A DNA stretch of 64,000 nucleotides, taken from positions 8,472,001-8,536,000 of the forward strand of contig AP031354.1 in NCBI GenBank assembly GCA_037833965.1, in the 5' to 3' direction. Below, one piece after another: positions 55,217 to 64,000 of this stretch (within the stretch, counting starts at the first letter, position 1; the number at the start of each line of letters is the position of its first letter). Position numbers and translations under genes: made by a program. Origin of the DNA: Marchantia polymorpha subsp. ruderalis (taxonomy: Eukaryota > Streptophyta > Marchantiopsida > Marchantiales > Marchantiaceae). Under the pieces are notes generated by a model. It was given only the letters and a program-made list of their open reading frames with translations. It was not told where the DNA came from and searched no databases.

Positions 55217-58200
55217 TTGCCTCGCGGCCTTACTGGTTCTACAAAGCGAAGAAAAGGCGAGGTTGGAAGAAAGCAATGGTTGGGAGCTCATGGAAGGAGT
55301 AAGAAGCAAGCTCAACTCATTGTCACTGATGGTTTCATGGAAGGACACAAGGTGAGAGTTTTAATTGATCCTGGAGCAACTGAGAATTTTCTATCAAGGA
55401 GTGTTGCTATGAAGTTAGGTTTGATGTTGATGAAGGACGTGAGTGAAGAAGTTGAATTGCCAAACGGGCAAACTGAAGTGATAGAAACACTACCACGGAG
55501 TGTAGAATTATCCATCGGTAGATACAAGGAGAGCATTGAATGGAGAGTAATTCGTTTAGCTCGGTATGATGTCATCCTTGGAATGCCATGGATGGAACAA
55601 TATAATCCGAAGGTAGATTGGAGAAGAAAAGTGATTACAAGTAGCGGATGGAAGATCTATGGAGATAGAATTAGATCTCAGAATAGGAATTTACCCCTCT
55701 TTGTGATGGGTACAGCATCCATTTCTAGAGATGATGTATGTTTCCTTGGACTTATAAGAGATATTGGGTCCACGGACAAACCTTACATCCCGGAGTCCTT
55801 GAACGACATTTTTATGGAGTATAAAGATGTTTTTCCAGATGATCTACCTGCAGGATTACCACCAAAGAGGCGAGTTGATCACAAGATTGAGGTGATACCT
55901 GGAAGTACACCAACTTGCAAAGCTCCATATCGTTTGGCTCCAAACGAATTGGAAGAATGCAAAGCTCAAGTGGAAGAGATGTTGAGCAAGGGATTCATTC
56001 AGCCAAGTGTTTCACCTTATGGAGCTCCAGTACTCTTTGTGAAGAAGAAGGATGGATCCATGAGACTATGTATCGAGTATCGCGGGTTGAATCAGCAAAC
56101 GGTGAAAAACAAATATCCATTACCTCGTATGGATGATTTGTTTGATCAACTTCAAGGAGCGAAGTACTTCACCAAGCTAGATTTGAGAAGCGGCTACAAT
56201 CAAATTCGAATTGCAGATGAAGATGTTCACAAGACAGCTTTTCGTACTAGGTATGGACACTTTGAGTATCTGGTGATGCCTTTTGGTCTCACTAATGCAC
56301 CAGCTACATTCATGGGATTGATGAACGATATCTTTCGCCCTTATCTAGATAAATCTGTCATTGTTTTTCTAGATGATATATTGGTGTATAGCAAAACTTT
56401 GAGTGATCATAGAAGTCATTTACGAGAGGTACTTCAAGTTTTAAGAGACAATCAATTGTATGCCAAAGCTTCAAAATGTGAATTTGGCAAGTCAGAAGTA
56501 GATTACTTGGGTCATAGAGTTACAGCTACAGGAATCCAAGTGATGAGTGAGAAGATAGATGCCATTCAGAAATGGATAGCACCTGAGGATCAAACTCAAT
56601 TGAAGAGTTTTCTAGGGCTCACTGGATTCTATCGTAGATTTGTGAAAGGTTTTGCTCGACTAGCTCAGGCCTTGACTTCCATGTTAGGGAAAGGTCAGAA
56701 GTGGAGATGGGGAACAGCTCAAGAGTTAGCTTTTCAAGCATTGAAAGATGCTTTGTTACACGCACCTATTCTCAAGTGGTATGATCCTAACCGTTCTATC
56801 AAGTTGGCCACTGACGCATCAGGTACAACAGTAGGTGGCATACTTCAACAAGAATGGGAGGATGGATGGCATCCAGTTGCTTTCTATTCTCGAAAGTTGG
56901 TGGCGGCGGAACAAAATTATCACACGACAGAACGGGAGGAGTTAGCTATCGTGTTGGCAACCAAACATTGGAAGCATTATCTGGGTGATAAGGAGTTTGT
57001 GGTGGAGACTGATCATAAACCCTTGGTTTATTTGGAAACTCAGAAGGATCTGTCCAAACGACAAATTCGATGGGCAGAGTGGCGTCAACGCTTCAACATG
57101 AAGATTGTGTACGTGGAGGGAAAGAAGTAACTTGCAGATGCTCTCACACGCATGCCTTGTTTGAATCATGTTGCAGAAGTGAAAATTCAGGCGGATTGGT
57201 GGAGCAAGATGTCACAAGCCACAAAGGAGGATGAAGAGATCACTCGAGCACTACAAACTGGAAAGGCAGAGAAATCTCGAGGTTTGGCGTTTTACAATCA
57301 GCGTATATGGATTCCACAAGATCACGATTTGCGCACAATGATTTTGGCAGAAAGTCATGATACAGCCATTGCAGGTCATGTGGGAGTGGAGAAAACCGTG
57401 GAGAGTATACAACGAGTGTACTATTGGCCCAAAATACGTGAGGATGTGGAGTCTTACGTTCGAAGTTGTGTTGCTTGTCAACAAAACAAGGCAAGTAATC
57501 AAAAACCAGCGGGTTTATTACAATCTCTTCCTATTCCCGAACAGCGGTGGGAACATGTCACCATGGATCTTGTATGTGAGTTACCAAGGACTTCGTTAGG
57601 ACATGATTCAGTGGTGGTTTTTGTGGACAAATTGAGCAAGATGATTCACATCAGGCCAACCACAAAAACAGTAACAGCTCCACAACTAGCTCAATTGTAT
57701 CTAGATGCAGTTTTTGTGAATCATGGCTTAAGCAAAGTGTTAATCACGGATAGAGGTACTCACTTCACTAGTTTATTTTGGAAAACTTTATTTAGTTTTT
57801 TCAAAACAAAACTAGCAATGTCAACGGCCTATCACCCTCAAACTGATGGACAAACTGAGAGGGCAAATAGAACCATAGAGGATATGCTACGAGCATTCAC
57901 ATTAGAAGAGCAAGAAGAGTGGGACAACCTTTTGCCACTTGTGGAATTTGCATATAACAATTCTGTTAATGCATCCACAAAAGTGTCTCCATTTTTTCTT
58001 ATGTATGGAGCTCATCCGATAACTCCTTCAAGTTTGATGAGACTTCCGAAAGGAGAGGAGTTTTCGACCAAAGTTGCAGCAGTCAACGAATTCGTGGAGC
58101 ATATTCACCGAGGACTACATCAGGCCAAGGAGAAGTTGGTGATAGCTCAAAATCGGCAAAAGCAGCATGCCGATGCTCATCGTAGAGAAGTGATTTTTGA

Positions 58201-58645
58201 GGTTGGAGATCATGTTTGGTTATCTACAACGAATTTGTCTCTTGTAGGAACACCAAAGTTAAACCCTAGGTACATTGGTCCATTTTTGGTTTTGAAGCGT
58301 GTTGGTGAAGTGTCATACAAGTTGGAACTTCCGTCACATATGAAAATACATCCAGTATTTCATGTGTCACGATTGCGAAAACATGTACCACGACCAAAAC
58401 AATTCACCAATCAACCAGCACCACCTCCTCTTCCAACCTTGATAGCAGATCATGAGGAGTTTGAGGTAGAAAAGATACTCAAGAAACGTATTCGAGGTCA
58501 TAAATATCCCAAAGTAGAGTATTTGATTCAATGGAAAGGCTATCCATCGTATGAATCAACTTGGGAACCAGCTAAAAATTTAGCAAATGCACCTTTGATA
58601 GTTCAGGAGTTTGAACGTATGTGCAACGAGGACGTTGCATCTTAA
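55217..58645 (+). pseudogene. pol: pol of chromovirus C1 (protease, RT, RNase H, integrase, chromodomain)
   Basis: Aspartic protease about 55340-55420 ([13 protein letters not shown]), reverse transcriptase about 55900-56440 ([32 protein letters not shown]), RNase H about 56790-57110 ([11 protein letters not shown]), integrase about 57360-58260 (H-H-C-C finger; [33 protein letters not shown]) and a chromodomain about 58455-58630 ([25 protein letters not shown]). The chromodomain is expected to steer integration to histone-marked chromatin. It looks whole apart from about one break. Confidence 0.93.
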
Positions 58646-59078
58646 AAGGAGGGAGGTTTGTAACCATCTTTAGTTAGTTAGAACTAAAGTAGAGGTTACT
58701 CTGAATATTGATGTAGATACTTTAGTGTGCACTAGTCATAGCTGCCACGTCAGCGATCCGCGCACTTGGTAGGTACAGAGTGGATGTGTTAGTTGACAGT
58801 GCCACGTCAGCAATCCGTGTGCTTGTAGGTAAGGATTGAGTGTGTTAGTTAGTGTGTTAGTTGGGTGCGCCACGTCAGCGATCCGTGTGCTTGTTAGGGT
58901 TATCCGCCACGTCATCCATCCACTAGGAGTGGTATGGATGGTGGGGATTAGATCTTATCACCTTGTACTTGTTGGTGAGAGCTATATAAGGGAGAGGAGA
59001 ACCATTGTTGGTATCTCTCATCTTCAAAGTTTACGTTTCTATCTTCGAGTGAACTTCTCTCTCAACCCTAGTGTTACA
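58644..59078 (+). repeat. Purine tract and 3' LTR of C1
   Basis: AAAAGGAGGGAGG (58644-58656), then the 420-bp LTR 58659-59078, reading as identical to the 5' LTR. Confidence 0.94.
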
Positions 59079-62000
59079 GGGACGATGGAAGAAGCACACC
59101 CGCAGCAAGAGTGCCGCGGAAGCGGAGATGGAGAGAGGAACCAGAGGAGGAGCAGCATCGAGAACCCACTGCTCCCATACGACAGCGGCCACTGCACAAA
59201 GTGTACAGCCGGCCGAAGCAGAAGGCGCGTAGGCTTGTGTTACCAGCCAGCAGCGCGGACACGGCGACGATCGCCACGGAGAAGAGAAGTGCGTCACCGG
59301 AGAGGATCGAGAGAGCGCGGACGTCCGCAGGAGCGACGGACCACGCTACACCTCCGGCGGACGAGAGGCGGCCTTCGGGCCAAGGGCCTCCGGAGTTACC
59401 ACGTGCGATGAGGACGAATGTTCCGCCTACGCACAGGCGATTTCTAGCGGATAGGCGACCTCAAGTAGACGTGGACCTCTGCCTACGCGTAGGCAGAGAA
59501 AGTTCGCCTACGCACAGGCGGCCGCCTACGAGTAGGCAGGATTCACCCCCGGTACAACGTAGAAAGGGGAAGGAGCCGGCGGAAGATCCGCCTTCGGATC
59601 AAGGGCCTTCGGGACCAGACCCTCCGGCGTATAACGAGCCGCGATTTGCGCCTTCGGCGCCAGGGCCTTCGGGCCATCGAGTTTTTAGCAAGGAGCGGGC
59701 GGAGACCGCACCTTCGGCGGGTAATCCGCCGGCAGATGCGCCTTCGGCGGTAGGGCCTTCGGGGCCAGGTACATCGGACGAGCGGCCTTCGGCTCTGTCG
59801 CCTTCGGCGATAGACGCCTTCGGCGCTGCGCCTGCGGCGGACCAGGTGCCGGTAATTGCGCCTACGCCATGGCCAGACAAAGGACTCGCGTAGGACCTAA
59901 CGGAGGAGCGGATTGTCTGTCCGCGGGACGAAATTCGAGTGCGCAATGCGCAATTACACCCCGCGCAAACACATTCCGCTCGATCGCCTTCGGCGGCGGA
60001 CGTCGGCGGCGAAGAGGAGACGATCGATGATCGACAGGCGGATGATGGGGATGTAGCATGGCCACATTCATCCACCGCCTTGGACATTTTAGCGGGAAGC
60101 AGCGAAGCTGCAGGTGTGCCATCGGCGGCAGCACCCGCGGACCACTCGCAGCCCCACTCGGGCCAGTCGCCAACGCAATCAATGGCGACCGAAATCCTTC
60201 CCTCAGACGATGACGAAGGAGGATCCACGGAAGCAATGTCGAGATCGGGAGACACCGAGGAGGAGGAGGAGGAAATCGTTGGAGCGCCGGCGGCGGCGCT
60301 CTGTGAGCAGGTAGTACCTCTGCTGAGGTACTTGGATCGCAAATTTGATAAATACGCAGATCCTCTCCAGCCTGGGTCCTACATCGAGTTAGTGCGCAGG
60401 CGGACTCGCACTAAAGTCCACAGCAGCAAGCTACTAGCTAGGGTGGACTGGGAACTTAAGGATTTGCGGGAGAAGCATGCATGTTTGTGGGGACAGTATA
60501 ATCTCGTGCGGAAGTCGCACACCCACTACGACACATTGAAGAAGGCGAGACTGGAAGAGCTCACCAGGGATGTGGTGAAGACCACAGAAGAACTGATTTC
60601 TGAGAAAACACAGAATCAGGTTCTGTGAGAGGAGCTCGTGCGACAGACGCGGTTGTTGGCGGAGTGTCAGCTCGCACGACAGGCGGATGAGGAATTGATC
60701 CGCAGGCTACAGTCGGAGTGTGGGGAATTGAGAGCTCAGCGTGCGGAGGCCGAATCGTAGTTGGTGGTAATTGAAGATGATTGCAGGCGAGAGGCAGATT
60801 GCACGAAGGAGGAGATGGCGAGGCGCGTCGGCCACTATCTCAAGGGCTACGCCCACTGGGAAGTGGCGGCGCAGGAGAAAATCACACTGCGTGAGTTGGA
60901 TCTTCGTGCAGCCGGGTTGTTGTCAGGTGACAGTAGGAGTCGGCGGCGAGTAGCGAAGAAGTTAGATTCCTTTCTGTCGAAGGCGCGGGATACCATGTCC
61001 ACCCTCGAGGCGGAGGTGTCCGCGGCGTTGCAGCGTTTAGGACTGCGCAGTCGAGCGGAAGACTGGCAGGGTAGGGAGTTAGTGCGCGGCAGTCCGTTGC
61101 GCAGGAGGCGAAGCACAGGTTCTGCGGAGTGTAGTGTAGCGTGATTCCGTGCAGGCGTGTAGCATAGTGCAGTGTAGTGCTAGTTAGGCCTTAGAAGGTA
61201 TAAAGTAGTTCAAGGCGTCTTGCCTTGTGATCTTTCCCAACATCGGAAGTGCAGATCAGGAACTCATTTTCTCTGCGTGTTTGTGTCCTTAGTTCTGTCA
61301 CCACGCAAGAGGAGCTACACCTTAGCGGTCCGCATTGTGTAGCTGAAGGCCTTCGGCCGAATGTTCAGAGCTAGTACATTGGTTAGAGACTTGAGTAGTT
61401 TGGATCTACACCTGCGGGTGATTGCCGATGCTCAGAGCCAGTGACTAGTTAGATACTTGAATAGTTTCGCCCCTACACCTTCGAGTGTTGGTTCCTGATT
61501 GTACTCCTTCGGGATTTTTCCCATGAATGCCAAAGTGAAGTTTTGCTACTTCGTGTAAGCCTTGGTTGTAAATTCATGTTACGCTGCAGCAGGTGCCTTC
61601 AGGGTAACCCCTGTAGTATTTCTGGGAATGACAAGTGCCTAAAAATTCAAACTCTTCAATAGACTGTTATGATGTGTTACTGGAATGTTTCTCAGTGAGT
61701 CCTTCAGTGCGGACCAGTGTTCTCTGCGCGTTTTGTGAGTTGAGAGTGTTGTTCACCGCGTATGAGTGACTTCGATCCGAAGTAGGCAGTCCAAACCGGG
61801 TTTCCTACGCTAGCAGCAAGCTAGTGGAAGTGTTGTAAAAGCCGGAGTTGGGAGTCACTACCCGCAGCTTCGCTGAGTGTACTCTTGAGAGACCTTCCCC
61901 CTAAAATCTTGAGTAGAGGTCCTAACGGATCTCTGGGTTGTGTTTCTGTAGTTTCAGGTGTGTGTGTGTGTGTGTGTGTTACGCTGCACTGTGCGACCTC

Positions 62001-62530
62001 CGAGTGCGCTCCAAGTGGACACTTGCAGTATTTCTGGGAGTGACAGTCGCCTGAGAATTCAAACTCCTCAATAGTCTGTTAAACGTGACACTTTGTACCC
62101 TGTGTGTTCCTCTGTCCCTGTGGGTTCGACCTTTCTACCACTATATTGCAGTTTTAGCCTTTAGTGGGTTATTACATCCCGCTTGAACAATTCCACAAAG
62201 GAGGCCTCGTCCGCCTTCGATACCTTGACGCTCTCACTGTCAAACAGGAGGTACCCGTCCTCGCCTGCACAACTTCCCAATGCTTGTCCCCAATCGCGGA
62301 CAGTCCATCGATCTACGTGCGGACGGAATCCGTGCGTAGGTTGCCGTTCCTCGTCCAGCCATTCGCGCACCATGTCTGCGCACACGTAATTCCATCCCCA
62401 AAGCAAGAATTTGAGTTTACTCGCAATCAGCCGGTCCTCAAAAGCACGCAACCCATTCTGCGGGAGCTTGAGTGGCACCATCCGCAGCTTCACCGATGTC
62501 GACATCGCGTTCTTGAAATTGGTTTGTGCA

Positions 62531-64000
62531 TGTAACACTAGGGTTTAGAGAGAAGTTCACTCGAAGATAGAAACGTAAACTCTGAAGATGAGAGATACCA
62601 ACACTGGTTCTCCTCTCCCTTATATAGCTCTCACCAACAAGTACAAGGTGATAAAATCTAATCCCCACCATCCATATCACTCCTAGTGGATGGATGACGT
62701 GGCGGATAACCCTAACAAGCACACGGATCGTTGACGTGGCGCACCCAACTAACACACTCAATCCTTACCTACAAGCACACGGATTGCTGACGTGGCACTG
62801 TCAACTAACACATCCACTCTGTACCTACCAAGTGCGCGGATCGCTGACGTGGCAGCTATGACTAGTGCACACTAAAGTATCTACATCAATATTCAGAGTA
62901 ACCTCTACTTTAGTTCTAACTAACTAAAGATGGTTACAAACCTCCCTCCTTTTAAGATGCAACGTCCTCGTTGCACATACGTTCAAACTCCTGAACTATC
63001 AAAGGTGCATTTGCTAAATTTTTAGCTGGTTCCCAAGTTGATTCATACGATGGATAGCCTTTCCATTGAATCAAATACTCTACTTTGGGATATTTATGAC
63101 CTCGAATACGTTTCTTGAGTATCTTTTCTACCTCAAACTCCTCATGATCTGCTATCAAGGTTGGAAGAGGAGGTGGTGCTGGTTGGTTGGTGAATTGTTT
63201 TGGTCGTGGTACATGTTTTCGCAATCGTGACACATGAAATACTGGATGTATTTTCATATGTGACGGAAGTTCCAACTTGTATGACACTTCACCAACACGC
63301 TTCAAAACCAAAAATGGACCAATGAACCTAGGGTTTAACTTTGGTGTTCCTACAAGAGACAAATTCGTTGTAGATAACCAAACATGATCTCCAACCTCAA
63401 AAATCACTTCTCTACGATGAGCATCGGCATGCTGCTTTTGCCGATTTTGAGCTATCACCAACTTCTCCTTGGCCTGATGTAGTCCTCGGTGAATATGCTC
63501 CACGAATTCGTTGACTGCTGCAACTTTGGTCGAAAACTCCTCTCCTTTCGGAAGTCTCATCAAACTTGAAGGAGTTATCGGATGAGCTCCATACATAAGA
63601 AAAAATGGAGACACTTTTGTGGATGCATTAACAGAATTGTTATATGCAAATTCCACAAGTGGCAAAAGGTTGTCCCACTCTTCTTGCTCTTCTAATGTGA
63701 ATGCTCGTAGCATATCCTCTATGGTTCTATTTGCCCTCTCAGTTTGTCCATCAGTTTGAGGGTGATAGGCCGTTGACATTGCTAGTTTTGTTTTGAAAAA
63801 ACTAAACAAAGTTTTCCAAAATAAACTAGTGAAGTGAGTACCTCTATCCGTGATTAACACTTTGCTTAAGCCATGATTCACAAAAACTGCATCTAGATAC
63901 AATTGAGCTAGTTGTGGAGCTGTTACTGTTTTTGTGGTTGGCCTGATGTGAATCATCTTGCTCAATTTGTCCACAAAAACCACCACTGAATCATGTCCTA
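62531..64000 (-). mobile_element. Chromovirus C2, minus strand, runs off the right edge
   Basis: Its 3' LTR is 62531-62938 (408 bp), 12 bases shorter than that of C1 because it has one fewer TGTGTTAGTTAG repeat. Then come the purine tract (62941-62953) and, read leftward, the integrase and chromodomain end of pol (62952-64000), nearly identical to C1. The visible part looks whole. Its left flank is E9. The other LTR lies outside the window. Confidence 0.93.

Larger units (their letters stand above)
53017..59078 (+). mobile_element. Chromovirus C1 (Ty3/gypsy with chromodomain), very young, nearly whole
   Basis: A 6,062-bp element with 420-bp LTRs that look identical and a 5-bp target duplication GGGAC (53012-53016, 59079-59083). 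Order: LTR, primer site, two small ORFs, gag, pol (protease, reverse transcriptase, RNase H, integrase, chromodomain), purine tract, LTR. It looks whole apart from about one break in pol. It is inserted in the coding region of E5. Confidence 0.95.
50775..62176 (+). mobile_element. E-family element copy E5, both ends present, interrupted by C1 (fossil)
   Basis: Starts TGTGGTACCCCAC at 50775 and ends GTGGGTTATTACA at 62176. Without C1 it is about 5,335 bp, the best measure of the family's full length. Leader 50775-52032; coding region from MTFDQETEDAP (52033), with the N-terminal domain to 53016; C1 inserted 53017-59078; variable middle, acidic patch, YIELVRRRTRTK box and coiled coil 59084 to about 61144; tail to 62176. 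About six breaks besides the C1 insertion. Confidence 0.87.
47723..62530 (-). mobile_element. E-family element copy E9, interrupted by E5, C2 and E8 (fossil)
   Basis: Pieces 47723-50774 (tail, coiled coil, acidic patch, variable middle, end of the N-terminal domain) and 62177-62530 (N-terminal domain: MVPLKLPQNGLRAFEDRLI, DRWTVRDWGQALGSCAG, LLFDSESVKV). E5 sits between them. The N-terminal side is cut by chromovirus C2 at 62531. The 3' end is missing at the E8 junction. The junction with E5 shows only a 3-base overlap (TCC). A few breaks. Confidence 0.78.

Noticed and set aside
50771-62179. E units as CACTA or other 3-bp-target DNA transposons
   Set aside because: The E5/E9 junction shows only TCC, but E1 and E2 have perfect 5-bp copies and TG...CA ends. 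The short overlap is more likely decay at one junction.

Overview
This window reads as a transposon-dense stretch of a land-plant nuclear genome, most likely a bryophyte such as a liverwort. The chromovirus primer site is the plant initiator-Met type, the second Ty3/gypsy element has reverse transcriptase wording of the Athila/Tat (non-chromovirus) group, and a fragmentary Ty1/copia element is also present. The liverwort guess rests on my recollection that proteins with the motif LDRK..KY..P...SYVELVR are common in Marchantia predictions; that is inference.

Only one stretch looks like a living host gene: an intronless minus-strand CDS at 20694-23357. It encodes a secreted protein of about 887 residues made of five HsbA-like domains, four of them near-identical 168-residue (504-bp) tandem repeats. 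HsbA is otherwise known to me from fungi, so this is a candidate fungus-to-plant transfer followed by internal amplification.

Almost everything else is nested mobile DNA. The dominant component is a family I call E here: units about 5.3 kb long when whole, starting TGTGGTAMCCCAC and ending GTGGGTTATTACA, with 5-bp target duplications where both ends survive (TGTAT, AGACT). Each carries a 1.2-kb leader, a long reading frame of about 1,000 codons and a 1-kb tail. No reverse transcriptase lies inside any copy, and the two ends are not direct repeats. The simplest reading is an unusually long LTR (here solo) that carries its own gene, or a non-autonomous LTR-type element. At least nine copies or pieces (E1 to E9 and E1b) are seen, several inserted into one another.

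Layout: 1-3260 pogo/Tigger DNA transposon interrupted by E1; 3689-11357 complete-length Ty3/gypsy element G1 with 767-bp LTRs; 11358-13420 non-coding repeats; 13421-15351 copia remnant (minus), cut by E4 (15352-19365); 19366-20693 no gene; 20694-23357 HsbA gene; 25248-26459 second Tigger copy with the same E insertion (E1b), which holds E2, which holds E3 (to 38630); 38742-39508 solo LTR of G1; 39509-40797 flank shared with 11358-12630; 40798-50774 E6 to E9; 50775-62176 E5, holding the young chromovirus C1 (53017-59078, identical 420-bp LTRs); 62531-64000 a second chromovirus C2 running off the edge.

The blocks 1-12630 and 26375-40797 are copies of one ancestral segment: both have Tigger cut by E at the same TGTAT site and G1 at the same GTTC site. 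One keeps G1 at full length, the other only a solo LTR, so the order of events can be read directly.
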